DNA of 64,000 nt, taken from assembly GCA_948144175.1 (NCBI GenBank), contig CANXME010002540.1, positions 124,001 to 188,000 on the forward strand, written 5' to 3'. The notes under the pieces were generated by a model. It was not told the DNA's origin. It did no database searches and saw only the letters and a program-made list of their open reading frames with translations. Within the stretch, counting starts at the first letter, position 1, and the number at the start of each line of letters is the position of its first letter. This stretch comes from Closterium sp. NIES-65 (lineage: Eukaryota; Streptophyta; Zygnematophyceae; Desmidiales; Closteriaceae). Below, one piece after another: positions 1 to 13,300 of this stretch. The position numbers were made by a program, and so were the translations under genes.

Positions 1-1561
1 GACGGTGTCGTCGATGTGGTACTTCGTCGTCAACACCCACCGGTTCTTCATGACGTTCACTCCCGGCGGGCGTTCGACCAGCTCCCAAGTGCCCATGTTG
101 ATGAGGCTGCGGATCTCCTCCTCCATGGCGGCCTTTACCGCCGGGCCCTTCCAGCTCACCAACGCCTCCTTCACCGTCATCGTCGAGATGTCCCAACGGT
201 GCTCGGGGTCAGCTAGCATGTCGGGGTCGAGCTCCGGAAACTCCTCATCCTCCTCGGCGTCGTCGTACAGCAGGTCGTCGTCATCGTCCACGTCATATAC
301 CATGGTGAAGGAAGCGGGGACGAAGAAGTCAGGCGGCCTCTGAAGTCGGCCTGAACGCCGTGGTCCCTGCTGGACCTCCGCGGCGTCCCCTCCATCGTCA
401 CTGTCGTCGCTGCCCTCGGCGTCCTGCTGCTCCTCAGCCGGCGTCCCAGGCGACTGCTCCACTGTGGTCGGCTTCCCAGCCGACTTCTCCCCTGTGGTCG
501 GCTCCCCTGCCGACGTCCCGGTCGCCGACTGCTCCGTGGTCGGCTTCACGGCAGCCTGCTCCCTTGTCGGCTGCTGCTCCTCAACCTGCTGCTCCCATGT
601 CGACTGCAATCCCACGTTGATTCGCCGCTCGTCACGTCGGCCACCGGCGATGCACTTGGCCGGCGCCGAAGGCGGCGTCCCACTACTCCCCTCATCGCCG
701 GAGGCCGACACCGAGGTCAGCCCACGCAGGTCGGCCACGAGGGGAGGGGCAGGGGTCAGAGGGTGAGGGGTAGAGGTGCGGACGTCCTCGACGTCCGCAG
801 TAGCAAGCTCACCGACCTCGGCAAGCAGCGGTAGCGTCGCCGACGAGGTGTCAGAGGGCGGGGTGGACGACGAGCGGCCGGACACCGGCCCATGCGCCGT
901 CCTCCACTCGGCCAGCGACATCTCCTCGTAAAACACCACGTCCGACGTGGTGACCACTCGGTCAGTGACGACGTCAAGGAGCTCCCAGCCCTTGCTCGCC
1001 GCCGACACGCCAAGGTGCAGGCCCCACTTGGCCTTCGGCTTCAGCTTCCCACCACGCAGCTGCTCAGGGACAAGGAACTGCGCCATGCAGCCCCACACCC
1101 GCGCCAGCGACAAGTCGGGCTTCTTCCCGGTCAGCAGCTGGTACGGCATCGTCCCCGGCGGCAGCGTCGACCTCTCAAGGCAGTTGCGGACCCAGACGGC
1201 CTGCCGCAGAGCGAGGTGCCACCAGTGGTGCTGCACACCCATGTGCAGCAGCATTGTCTGCACCGACTCCACCACCGTCCTCCTCTCCCGCTCCGCCATG
1301 CCGTTCTGCTGCGGGGTGTATGGGCAGGTCAGGTCGTGGACGATCCCCTTGCCGTTCACGAAGTCGGTGAACTGCTTCCCGAGGAACTCCCCTCCCCGGT
1401 CAGAACGCAGCATCAACACCGACTTCTTCGTCTGCCGCTCAGCCACCGCCAGCCACTGTACGAACGCCTGCAACGCATCGGACTTCTTGGCGACCGGCTT
1501 CACCCACACGTAGCGGGTCTTGCGGTCCTTCAGCAGCAAGAAGTACAGGCTGCCGTCCTTG
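1..1561 (-). mobile_element. Truncated Ty1/copia retrotransposon fragment, internal pol region
   Basis: Read on the minus strand, this stretch is closely related to the pol region at about 42181-43737 of the nested element in this window; one 60-base block that I compared differed at one base. It keeps the integrase core, the acidic linker and the first part of reverse transcriptase. The upstream part (gag, protease, integrase zinc finger and first catalytic Asp) is missing, because homology stops at 1561 and the 27-bp satellite begins. The other end runs off the window at position 1, so the total length is unknown. No LTR or target-site duplication is visible. Confidence 0.95.
1..1561 (-). 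pseudogene. pol: Partial copia pol: integrase core to start of reverse transcriptase
   Basis: The minus-strand frame starts at the satellite junction with KDGSLYFLLLKDRKT and continues through LRSDRGGEF (catalytic Asp codon at 1399-1401) and NGMAERER (catalytic Glu at 1291-1293), which gives the DX35E spacing of retroviral-type integrases. It then passes through YTPQQNG and GKKPDLSLARVWG and a Ser/Thr/Glu/Pro-rich linker, and reaches the reverse transcriptase start TWELVERPPGV and KNRWVLTTKY at the window edge. I saw no stop codon in this frame in the parts I translated. The first integrase Asp and the HHCC finger are absent, so this piece cannot be an active integrase. The same frame continues without a stop into the satellite repeat peptide QRSGARVTP, so a gene finder may report a chimera. 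It is called a pseudogene because it is truncated, not because it is mutated. Confidence 0.9.
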
Positions 1562-3177
1562 GCTGGTGTGACTCGGGCGCCACTCCTCTGTGGTGTGACT
1601 CGGGCGCCACTCCTCTGTGGTGTGACTCGGGCGCCACTCCTCTGTGGTGTGACTCGGGCGCCACTCCTCTGTGGTGTGACTCGGGCGCCACTCCTCTGTG
1701 GTGTGACTCGGGCGCCACTCCTCTGTGGTGTGACTCGGGCGCCACTCCTCTGTGGTGTGACTCGGGCGCCACTCCTCTGTGGTGTGACTCGGGCGCCACT
1801 CCTCTGTGGTGTGACTCGGGCGCCACTCCTCTGTGGTGTGACTCGGGCGCCACTCATCTGTGGTGTGACTCGGGCGCCAAACCTCTGTGGTGTGACTCGG
1901 GCGCCACTCCTCTGTGGTGTGACTCGGGTGCCACTCCTCTGTGGTGTGACTCGGGCGCCACTCCTCTGTGGTGTGACTCGGGCGCCACTCCTCTGTGGTG
2001 TGACTCGGGCGCCACACCTCAGTGGTGTGACTCGGGCGCAACTCCTCTGTGGTGTGACTCGGGCGCCACTCCTTTGTAGTGTGACTCGGGCGCCACTCCT
2101 CTGTGGTGTGACTCGGGCGCCACTCCTCTGTGTGTGACTCAGGCGCCACTCCTCTGTGGTGTGACTCGGGCGCCACTCCTCTGTGGTGTGACTCGGGCGC
2201 CACACCTCTGTGGTGTGACTCGGGCGCAACTCCTCTGTGGTGTGACTCGGGCGCCACTCCTCTGTGGTGTGACTCGGGCGCCACTCCTCTGTGGTGTGAC
2301 TCGGGCGCCACTCCTCTGTGTGTGACTCGGGCGCCACTCCTCTGTGTTGTGACTCGGGCGCCACCCCTCTTTGTGTGACTCGGGCGCCACTCCTCTGTGT
2401 GTGACTCGGGCGCCACTCCTCTGAGGTGTGACTCGGGCGCCACTCCTCTGTGGTGTGACTCGGGCGCCACTCCTCTGCGGTGTGACTCGGGCGCCACTCC
2501 TCTTCGGTGTGACTCGGGCGCCACTCCTCTGTGGTGTGACTCGGGCGCCACTCCTCTGTGGTGTGACTCGGGCGCCACTCCTGTATGGTGTGACTCGGGC
2601 GCCACTCCTCTGTGGTGTGACTCGGGCGCCACTCCTCTGTGGTGTGACTCGGGCGCCACTCCTCTGTGGTGTGACTCGGGCGCCACTCCTCTGTGGTGTG
2701 ACTCGGGCGCCACACCTCTGTGGTGTGACTCGGGCGCCACACCTCTGTGGAGTGACTCGGGCACCACTCCTCTGTGGTGTGACTCGCGCGCCACTCCTCT
2801 GTGGTGTGACTCGGGCGCCACTCCTCTGTGGTGTGACTCGGGCGCCACACCTCTGTGGTGTGACTCGGGCGCAACTCCTCTGTGGTGTGACTCGGGCGCC
2901 ACTCCTCTGTAGTGTGACTCGGGCGCCACTCCTCTGTGGTGTGACTCGGGCGCCACTCCTCTGTGTGTGACTCAGGCGCCACTCCTCTGTGGTGTGACTC
3001 GGGCGCCACTCCTCAGTGGTGTGACTCGGGCGCCACACCTCTGTGGTGTGACTCAGGCGCAACTCCTCTGTGGTGTGACTCGGGCGCCACTCCTCTGTGG
3101 TGTGACTCGGGCGCCACTCCTCTGTGGTGTGACTCGGGCGCCACTCCTCTGTGGTGTGACTCGGGCGCCACTCCTCT

Positions 3178-4251
3178 GTGTGTGACTCGGGCGCCACTCC
3201 TCTGTGGTGTGACTCGGGCGCCACTCCTCTGTGGTGTGACTCGGGCGCCACTCCTCTGTGGTGTGACTCGGGCGCCACACCTTTGTGGTGTGACTCGGAC
3301 GCAACTCCTCTGTGGTGTGACTCGGGCGCCACTCCTCTGTGGTGTGACTCGGGCGCCACTCCTCTGTGGTGTGACTCGGGCGCCACTCCTCTGTGGTGTG
3401 ACTCGGGCGCCACTCCTCTGTGTGTGACTCGGGCGCCACTCCTCTGTGGTGTGACTCGGGCGCCACTCCTCTGTGTGTGACTCGGGCGCCACTCCTCTGT
3501 GGTGTGACTCGGGCGCCACTCCTCTGTGGTGTGACTCGGGCGCCACTCCTCTGTGGTGTGACTCGGGCGCCACACCTCTGTGGTGTGACTCGGGCGCAAC
3601 TCCTCTGTGGTGTGACTCGGGCGCCACTCCTCTGTGGTGTGACTCGGGCGCCACTCCTCTGTGGTGTGACTCGGGCGCCACTCCTCTGTGGTGTGACTCG
3701 GGCGCCACTCCTCTGTGTGTGACTCGGGCGCCACTTCTCTGTGGTGTGACTCGGGCGCCACTCCTCTGTGGTGTGACTCGGGCGCCACTCCTCTGTGGTG
3801 TGACTCGGGCGCCACACCTTTGTGGTGTGACTCGGACGCAACTCCTCTGTGGTGTGACTCGGGCGCCACTCCTCTGTGGTGTGACTCGGGCGCCACTCCT
3901 CTGTGGTGTGACTCGGGCGCCACTCCTCTGTGGTGTGACTCGGGCGCCACTCCTCTGTGTGTGACTCGGGCGCCACTCCTCTGTGGTGTGACTCGGGCGC
4001 CACTCCTCTGTGTGTGACTCGAGCGCCACTCCTCTGTGGTGTGACTCGGGCGCCACTCCTCTGTGGTGTGACTCGGGCGCCACTCCTCTGTGGTGTGACT
4101 CGGGCGCCACACCTCTGTGGTGTGACTCGGGCGCAACTCCTCTGTGGTGTGACTCGGGCGCCACTCCTCTGTGGTGTGACTCGGGCGCCACTCCTCTGTG
4201 GTGTGACTCGGGCGCCACTCCTCTGTGGTGTGACTAGGGCGCCACTCCTCT
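3178..4251. repeat. Higher-order repeat, 537-bp period, two copies
   Basis: The 26-bp variant units recur at 3178, 3420, 3473, then 3715, 3957, 4010, so spacings of 242, 53 and 242 bp repeat with a 537-bp period (17 units of 27 plus 3 of 26). A second marker, a unit pair reading CCTTTGTGG followed by CTCGGACGCAAC, occurs near 3280 and 3817, also 537 bp apart, and again near 5100. These coincident variants show that a block of about 20 units was duplicated as a whole. Confidence 0.85.
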
Positions 4252-6053
4252 GTGTGTGACTCGGGCGCCACTCCTCTGTGGTGTGACTCGGGCGCCACTC
4301 CTCTGTGTGTGACTCGGGCGCCACTCCTCTGTGGTGTGACTCGGGCGCCACTCCTCTGTGTGTGACTCAGGCGCCACTCCTCTGTGGTGTGACTCGGGCG
4401 CCACTCCTCTGTGGTGTGACTCGGGCGCCACACCTCTGTGGTGTGACTCAGGCGCAACTCCTCTGTGGTGTGACTCGGGCGCCACTCCTCTGTGGTGTGA
4501 CTCGGGCGCCACTCCTCTGTGGTGTGACTCGGGCGCCACTCCTCTGTGGTGTGACTCGGGCGCCACTCCTCTGTGTGTGACTCGGGCGCCACTCCTCTGT
4601 GGTGTGACTCGGGCGCCACTCCTCTGTGGTGTGACTCGGGCGCCACTCCTCTGTGGTGTGACTCGGGCGCCACTCCTCTGTGTGTGACTCGGGCGCCACT
4701 CCTCTGTGTGTGACTCGGGCGCCACTCCTCTGTGTGTGACTCGGGCGCCACTCCTCTGTGGTGTGACTCGGGCGCCACCCCTCTGTGTGTGACTCAGGCG
4801 CCACTCCTCTGTGTGTGACTCGGGCGCCACTCCTCTGTGGTGTGACTCGGGCGCCACTCCTCTGTGGTGTGACTCGGGCGCCACACCTCTGTGGTGTGAC
4901 TCGGGCGCAACTCCTCTGTGGTGTGACTCGGGCGCCACTCCTCTGTGGTGTGACTCGGGCGCCACTCCTCTGTGGTGTGACTCGGGCGCCACTCCTCTGT
5001 GTGTGACTCGGGCGCCACTCCTCTGTGGTGTGACTCGGGCGCCACTCCTCTGTGGTGTGACTTGGGCGCCACTCCTCTGTGGTGTGACTCGGGCGCCACA
5101 CCTTTGTGGTGTGACTCGGACGCAACTCCTCTGTGGTGTGACTCGGGCGCCACTCCTCTGTGGTGTGACTCGGGCGCCACTCCTCTGTGGTGTGACTCGG
5201 GCGCCACTCCTCTGTGGTGTGACTCGGGCGCCACTCCTCTGTGGTGTGACTCGGGCGCCACTCCTCTGTGGTGTGACTCGGGCGCCACTCCTCTGTGTGT
5301 GACTCGGGCGCCACTCCTCTGTGGTGTGACTCGGGCGCCACTCCTCCGTGGTGTGACTCGGGCGCCACTCCTCTGTGGTGTGACTCGGGCGCCACACCTC
5401 TGTGGTGTGACTTGGGCGCAACTCCTCTGTGGTGTGACTCGGGCGCCACTCCTCTGTGGTGTGACTCGGGCGCCACTCCTCTGTGGTGTGACTCGGGCGC
5501 CACTCCTCTGTGGTGTGACTCGGGCGCCACTCCTCCGTGTGTGACTCGGGCGCCACTCCTCTGTGGTGTGACTCGGGCGCCACTCCTCTGTGTGTGACTC
5601 GGGCGCCACTCCTCTGTGGTGTGACTCGGGCGCCACCCCTCTGTGTGTGACTCAGGCGCCACTCCTCTGTGTGTGCCTCGGGCGCCACTCCTCTGAGGTG
5701 TGACTCGGGCGCCACTCCTCTGTGGTGTGACTCGGGCGCCACTCCTCTGCGGTGTGACTCGGGCGCCACTCCTCTGTGGTGTGACTCGGGCGCCACTCCT
5801 CTGTGGTGTGACTCGGGCGCCACTCCTCTGTGGTGTGACTCGGGCGCCACTCCTCTGTGGTGTGAGTTGGGAGCCACTCCTCTGCGTGTGACTTGGGTGC
5901 CACTCCTCTGTGGTGTGACTCGGGCGCCACTCCTCTGCGGTGTGACTCAAGCGCCACTCCTCTGTGGTTTGACTCGGGCGCCACTCCTCTGCGGTGTGAC
6001 TCGGGCGCCACTCCTCTTCGGTGTGACTCGGGCGCCACTCCTCTGTGGTGTGA

Positions 6054-7366
6054 CTAGGGCGCCACTCCTCTGTGGTGTGACTCGGGCGCCACACCTCTGT
6101 GGTGTGACTCGGGCGCCACTCCTCTGTGGTGTGACTCGGGCGCCACTCCTCTGTGGTGTGACTCGGGCGCCACTCCTCTGTGGTGTGACTCGGGCGCCAC
6201 TCCTCTGTGGTGTGACTCGGGCGCCACTCCTCTGTGGTGTGACTCGGGCGCCACTCCTGTGTGGTGTGACTCGGGCGCCACACCTCTGTGGTGTGACTCG
6301 GGCGCCACACCTCTGTGGTGTGACTCGGGCACCACTCCTGTGTGGTGTGACTCGGGCGCCACTCCTCTGTGGTGTGACTAGGGCGCCACTCCTCTGTGGT
6401 GTGACTCGGGCGCCACACCTCTGTGGTGTGACTCGGGCGCAACTCCTCTGTGGTGTGACTCGGGCGCCACTCCTCTGTAGTGTGACTCGGGCGCCACTCC
6501 TCTGTGGTGTGACTCGGGCGCCACTCCTCTGTGTGTGACTCGGGCACCACTCCTCTGTGGTGTGACTCGGGCGCCACTCCTCTGTGGTGTGACTCGGGCG
6601 CCACACCTCTGTGGTGTGACTCGGGCGCAACTCCTCTGTGGTGTGACTCGGGCGCCACTCCTCTGTGGTGTGACTCGGGCGCCACTCCTCTGTGGTGTGA
6701 CTCGGGCGCCACTCCTCTGTGGTGTGACTCGGGCGCCACACCTCTGTGGTGTGACTCGGGCGCAACTCCTCTGTGGTGTGACTCGGGCGCCACTCCTCTG
6801 TGGTGTGACTCGGGCGCCACTCCTCTGTGGTGTGACTCGGGCGCCACTCCTCTGTGGTGTGACTCGGGCGCCACTCCTCTGTGGTGTGACTCGGGCGCCA
6901 CTCCTCTGTGGTGTGACTCGGGCGCCACTCCTCTGTGGTGTGACTCGGGCGCCACTCCTCTGTGGTGTGACTCGGGCGCCAAACCTCTGTGGTGTGACTC
7001 GGGCGCCACTCCTCTGTGGTGTGACTCGGGCGCCACTCCTCTGTGGTGTGACTCGGGCGCCACTCCTCTGTGGTGTGACTCGGGCGCCACTCCTCTGTGG
7101 TGTGACTCGGGCGCCACTCCTCTGTGGTGTGACTCGGGCGCCACTCTTCTGTGGTGTGACTCGGGCGCCACTCCTCTGTGGTGTGACTCGGGCGCCACTC
7201 CTCTGTGGTGTGACTAGGGCGCCACTCCTCTGTGGTGTGACTCGGGCGCCACACCTCTGTGGTGTGACTCGGGCGCAACTCCTCTGTGGTGTGACTCGGG
7301 CGCCACTCCTCTGTAGTGTGACTCGGGCGCCACTCCTCTGTGGTGAGACTCGGGCGCCACTCCTCT
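6054..7366. repeat. Segmental duplication copy A (3014-bp offset to 9068)
   Basis: A distinctive 309-bp run of variant units (CTCCTGTGTGG and GGGCACCACTCC variants) lies at 6054-6362 and recurs at 9068-9376. The following CTGTAGTGTGAC marker and the 26-bp unit before GGGCACC at 6531 recur at 9545. Both pairs are 3014 bp apart, so one block of at least about 1.3 kb was copied. The same 309-bp run appears again at 16081-16389. Confidence 0.8.
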
Positions 7367-10300
7367 GTGTGTGACTCGGGCACCACTCCTCTGTGGTGTG
7401 ACTCGGGCGCCACTCCTCTGTGGTGTGACTCGGGCGCCACACCTCTGTGGTGTGACTCGGGCGCAACTCCTCTGTGGTGTGACTCGGGCGCCACTCCTCT
7501 GTGGTGTGACTCGGGCGCCACTCCTCTGTGGTGTGACTCGGGCGCCACTCCTCTGTGGTGTGACTCGGGCGCCACACCTCTGTGGTGTGACTCGGGCGCC
7601 ACTCCTCTGTGGTGTGACTCAGGCGCCACTCCTCTGTGGTGTGACTCGGGCGCCACTCCTCTGTGGTGTGACTCAGGCGCCACTCCTCTGTGGTGTGACT
7701 CGGGCGCCACTCCTCTGTGGTGTGACTCGGGCGCCACTCCTCTGTGGTGTGACTCGGGCGCCACTCCTCTGTGGTGTGACTCGGGCGCCACTCCTCTGTG
7801 GTGTGACTCGGGCGCCAAACCTGTGTGGTGTGACTCGGGCGCCACTCCTCTGTGGTGTGACTCGGGCGCCACTCCTCTGTGGTGTGACTCGGGCGCCACT
7901 CCTCTGTGTGTGACTCGGGCGCCACTCCTCTGTGGTGTGACTCGGGCGCCACTCCTCTGTGTGTGACTCGGGCGCCACTCCTCTGTGGTGTGAGTCGGGC
8001 GCCACTCCTCTGTGGTGTGACTCGGGCGCCACTCCTCTGTGGTGTGACTCGGGCGCCACACCTCTGTGGTGTGACTCGGGCGCAACTCCTCTGTGGTGTG
8101 ACTCGGGCGCCACTCCTCTGTGGTGTGACTCGGGCGCCACTCCTCTGTGGTGTGACTCGGGCGCCACTCCTCTGTGGTGTGACTCGGGCGCCACTCCTCT
8201 GTGTGTGACTCGGGCGCCACTCCTCTGTGGTGTGACTCGGGCGCCACTCCTCTGTGTGTGACTCAGGCGCCACTCCTGTGTGGTGTGACTCGGGCGCCAC
8301 CCCTCTGTGTGTGACTCGGGCGCCACTCCTCTGTGTGTGACTCGGGCGCCACCCCTCTGTGTGTGACTCGGGCGCCACTCCTCTGTGTGTGACTCGGGCG
8401 CCACTCCTCTGAGGTGTGACTCGGGCGCCACTCCTCTGTGGTGTGACTCGGGCGCCACTCCTCTGTGGTGTGACTCGGGCGCCACTCCGCTGTGGTGTGA
8501 CTCGGGCGCCACTCCTCTGTGGTGTGACTCGGGCGCCACTCCTCTGTGGTGTGACTCGGGCGCCACTCCTCTGTGGTGTGACTCGGGCGCCACTCCTCTG
8601 TGGTGTGACTCGGGCGCCACTCCTCTGTGGTGTGACTCGGGCGCCACTCCTCTGTGGTGTGACTCGGGCGCCACTCCTCTGTGGTGTGACTCGGGCGCCA
8701 CTCCTCTGTGGTGTGACTCGGGCGCCACTCCTCTGTGGTGTGACTCGGGCGCCACTCCTCTGTGGTGTGACTCGGGCGCCACTCCTCTGTGGTGTGACTC
8801 GGGCGCCACTCCTCTGTGGTGTGACTCGGGCGCCACTCCTCTGTGGTGTGACTCGGGCGCCACTCCTCTGTGGTGTGACTCGGGCGCCACTCCTCTGTGG
8901 TGTGACTCGGGCGCCACTCCTCTGTGGTGTGACTCGGGCGCCACTCCTCTGTGGTGTGACTTGGGCGCCACACCTCTGTGGTGTGACTCGGGCGCCACAC
9001 CTCTGTGGTGTGACTCGGGCACCACTCCTCTGTGGTGTGACTCGGGCGCCACTCCTCTGTGGTGTGACTAGGGCGCCACTTCTCTGTGGTGTGACTCGGG
9101 CGCCACACCTCTGTGGTGTGACTCGGGCGCCACTCCTCTGTGGTGTGACTCGGGCGCCACTCCTCTGTGGTGTGACTCGGGCGCCACTCCTCTGTGGTGT
9201 GACTCGGGCGCCACTCCTCTGTGGTGTGACTCGGGCGCCACTCCTCTGTGGTGTGACTCGGGCGCCACTCCTGTGTGGTGTGACTCGGGCGCCACACCTC
9301 TGTGGTGTGACTCGGGCGCCACACCTCTGTGGTGTGACTCGGGCACCACTCCTGTGTGGTGTGACTCGGGCGCCACTCCTCTGTGGTGTGACTAGGGCGC
9401 CACTCCTCTGTGGTGTGACTCGGGCGCCACACCTTTGTGGTGTGACTCGGGCGCAACTCCTCTGTGGTGTGACTCGGGCGCCACTCCTCTGTAGTGTGAC
9501 TCGGGCGCCACTCCTCTGTGGTGTGACTCGGGCGCCACTCCTCTGTGTGTGACTCGGGCACCACTCCTCTGTGGTGTGACTCGGGCGCCACTCCTCTGTG
9601 GTGTGACTCGGGCGCCACACCTCTGTGGTGTGACTCGGGCGCAACTCCTCTGTGGTGTGACTCGGGCGCCACTCCTCTGTGGTGTGACTCGGGCGCCACT
9701 CCTCTGTGGTGTGACTCGGGCGCCACTCCTCTGTGGTGTGACTCGGGCGCCACACCTCTGTGGTGTGACTCGGGCGCAACTCCTCTGTGGTGTGACTCGG
9801 GCGCCACTCCTCTGTGGTGTGACTCGGGCGCCACTCCTCTGTGGTGTGACTCGGGCGCCACTCCTCTGTGGTGTGACTTGGGCGCCACTCCTCTGTGGTG
9901 TGACTCGGGCGCCACTCCTCTGTGGTGTGACTCGGGCGCCACTCCTCTGTGGTGTGACTCGGGCGCCACTCCTCTGTGGTGTGACTCGGGCGCCAAACCT
10001 CTGTGGTGTGACTCGGGCGCCACTCCTCTGTGGTGTGACTCAGGCGCCACTCCTCTGTGGTGTGACTCGGGCGCCACTCCTCTGTGGTGTGACTCGGGCG
10101 CCACTCCTCTGTGGTGTGACTCGGGCGCCACTCCTCTGTGGTGTGACTCGGGCGCCACTCCTCTGTGGTGTGACTCGGGCGCCACTCCTCTGTGGTGTGA
10201 CTCGGGCGCCACTCCTCTGTGGTGTGACTAGGGCGCCACTCCTCTGTGGTGTGACTCGGGCGCCACACCTCTGTGGTGTGACTCGGGCGCAACTCCTCTG

Positions 10301-13300
10301 TGGTGTGACTCGGGCGCCACTCCTCTGTAGTGTGACTCGGGCGCCACTCCTCTGTGGTGTGACTCGGGCGCCACTCCTCTGTGTGTGACTCGGGCACCAC
10401 TCCTCTGTGGTGTGACTCGGGCGCCACTCCTCTGTGGTGTGACTCGGGCGCCACACCTCTGTGGTGTGACTCGGGCGCAACTCCTCTGTGGTGTGACTCG
10501 GGCGCCACTCCTCTGTGGTGTGACTCGGGCGCCACTCCTCTGTGGTGTGACTCGGGCGCCACTCCTCTGTGGTGTGACTCGGGCGCCACACCTCTGTGGT
10601 GTGACTCGGGCGCAACTCCTCTGTGGTGTGACTCGGGCGCCACTCCTCTGTGGTGTGACTCGGGCGCCACTCCTCTGTGGTGTGACTCAGGCGCCACTCC
10701 TCTGTGGTGTGACTCGGGCGCCACTCCTCTGTGGTGTGACTCGGGCGCCACTCCTCTGTGGTGTGACTCGGGCGCCACTCCTCTGTGGTGTGACTCGGGC
10801 GCCACTCCTCTGTGGTGTGACTCGGGCGCCACTCCTCTGTGGTGTGACTCGGGCGCCACACCTCTGTGGTGTGACTCGGGCGCAACTCCTCTGTGGTGTG
10901 ACTCGGGCGCCACTCCTCTGTGGTGTGACTCGGGCGCCACTCCTCTGTGGTGTGACTCGGGCGCCACTCCTCTGTGGTGTGACTCGGGCGCCACTCCTCT
11001 GTGGTGTGACTCGGGCGCCACTCCTCTGTGGTGTGACTCGGGCGCCACTCCTCTGTGGTGTGACTCGGGCGCCACTCCTCTGTGGTGTGACTCGGGCGCC
11101 AAACCTCTGTGGTGTGACTCGGGCGCCACTCCTCTGTGGTGTGACTCGGGCGCCACTCCTCTGTGGTGTGACTCGGGCGCCACTCCTCTGTGGTGTGACT
11201 CGGGCGCCACTCCTCTGTGGTGTGACTCGGGCGCCACTCCTCTGTGGTGTGACTCGGGCGCCACTCCTCTGTGGTGTGACTCGGGCGCCACTCCTCTGTG
11301 GTGTGACTCGGGCGCCACTCCTCTGTGGTGTGACTAGGGCGCCACTCCTCTGTGGTGTGACTCGGGCGCCACACCTCTGTGGTGTGACTCGGGCGCAACT
11401 CCTCTGTGGTGTGACTCGGGCGCCACTCCTCTGTAGTGTGACTCGGGCGCCACTCCTCTGTGGTGTGACTCGGGCGCCACTCCTCTGTGTGTGACTCGGG
11501 CACCACTCCTCTGTGGTGTGACTCGGGCGCCACTCCTCTGTGGTGTGACTCGGGCGCCACACCTCTGTGGTGTGACTCGGGCGCAACTCCTCTGTGGTGT
11601 GACTCGGGCGCCACTCCTCTGTGGTGTGACTCGGGCCCCACTCCTCTGTGGTGTGACTCGGGCGCCACTCCTCTGTGGTGTGACTCGGGCGCCACACCTC
11701 TGTGGTGTGACTCGGGCGCAACTCCTCTGTGGTGTGACTCGGGCGCCACTCCTCTGTGGTGTGACTCGGGCGCCACTCCTCTGTGGTGTGACTCAGGCGC
11801 CACTCCTCTGTGGTGTGACTCGGGCGCCACTCCTCTGTGGTGTGACTCGGGCGCCACTCCTCTGTGGTGTGACTCGGGCGCCACTCCTCTGTGGTGTGAC
11901 TCGGGCGCCACTCCTCTGTGGTGTGACTCGGGCGCCAAACCTCTGTGGTGTGACTCGGGCGCCACTCCTCTGTGGTGTGACTCGGGCGCCACTCCTCTGT
12001 GGTGTGACTCGGGCGCCACTCCTCTGTGGTGTGACTCGGGCGCCACTCCTCTGTGGTGTGACTCGGGCGCCACTCCTCTGTGGTGTGACTCGGGCGCCAC
12101 TCCTCTGTGGTGTGACTCGGGCGCCACTCCTCTGTGGTGTGACTCGGGCGCCACTCCTCTGTGGTGTGAGTAGGGCGCCACTCCTCTGTGGTGTGACTCG
12201 GGCGCCACACCTCTGTGGTGTGACTCGGGCGCAACTCCTCTGTGGTGTGACTCGGGCGCCACTCCTCTGTAGTGTGACTCGGGCGCCACTCCTCTGTGGT
12301 GTGACTCGGGCGCCACTCCTCTGTGTGTGACTCGGGCACCACTCCTCTGTGGTGTGACTCGGGCGCCACTCCTCTGTGGTGTGACTCGGGCGCCACACCT
12401 CTGTGGTGTGACTCGGGCGCAACTCCTCTGTGGTGTGACTCGGGCGCCACTCCTCTGTGGTGTGACTCGGGCGCCACTCCTCTGTGGTGTGACTCGGGCG
12501 CCACTCCTCTGTGGTGTGACTCGGGCGCCACACCTCTGTGGTGTGACTCGGGCGCAACTCCTCTGTGGTGTGACTCGGGCGCCACTCCTCTGTGGTGTGA
12601 CTCGGGCGCCACTCCTCTGTGGTGTGACTCAGGCGCCACTCCTCTGTGGTGTGACTCGGGCGCCACTCCTCTGTGGTGTGACTCGGGCGCCACTCCTCTG
12701 TGGTGTGACTCGGGCGCCACTCCTCTGTGGTGTGACTCGGGCGCCACTCCTCTGTGGTGTGACTCGGGCGCCAAACCTCTGTGGTGTGACTCGGGCGCCA
12801 CTCCTCTGTGGTGTGACTCGGGCGCCACTCCTCTGTGGTGTGACTCGGGCGCCACTCCTCTGTGGTGTGACTCGGGCGCCACTCCTCTGTGGTGTGACTC
12901 GGGTGCCACTCCTCTGTGGTGTGACTCGGGCGCCACTCCTCTGTGGTGTGACTCGGGCGCCAAACCTCTGTGGTGTGACTCGGGCGCCACTCCTCTGTGG
13001 TGTGACTCGGGCGCCACTCCTCTGTGGTGTGACTCGGGCGCCACTCCTCTGTGGTGTGACTCGGGCGCCACTCCTCTGTGGTGTGACTCGGGTGCCACTC
13101 CTCTGTGGTGTGACTCGGGCGCCACTCCTCTGTGGTGTGACTCGGGCGCCACTCCTCTGTGGTGTGACTCGGGCGCCAAACCTCTGTGGTGTGACTCGGG
13201 CGCCACTCCTCTGTGGTGTGACTCGGGCGCCACACCTCTGTGGTGTGACTCGGGCACCACTCCTCTGTGGTGTGACTCGGGCGCCACTCCTCTGTGGTGT

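Noticed and set aside
892-2079. Plus-strand 395-codon frame covering 892-2079
   Set aside because: The first half is antisense to the integrase coding frame and the second half is satellite peptide; the real coding strand is minus.
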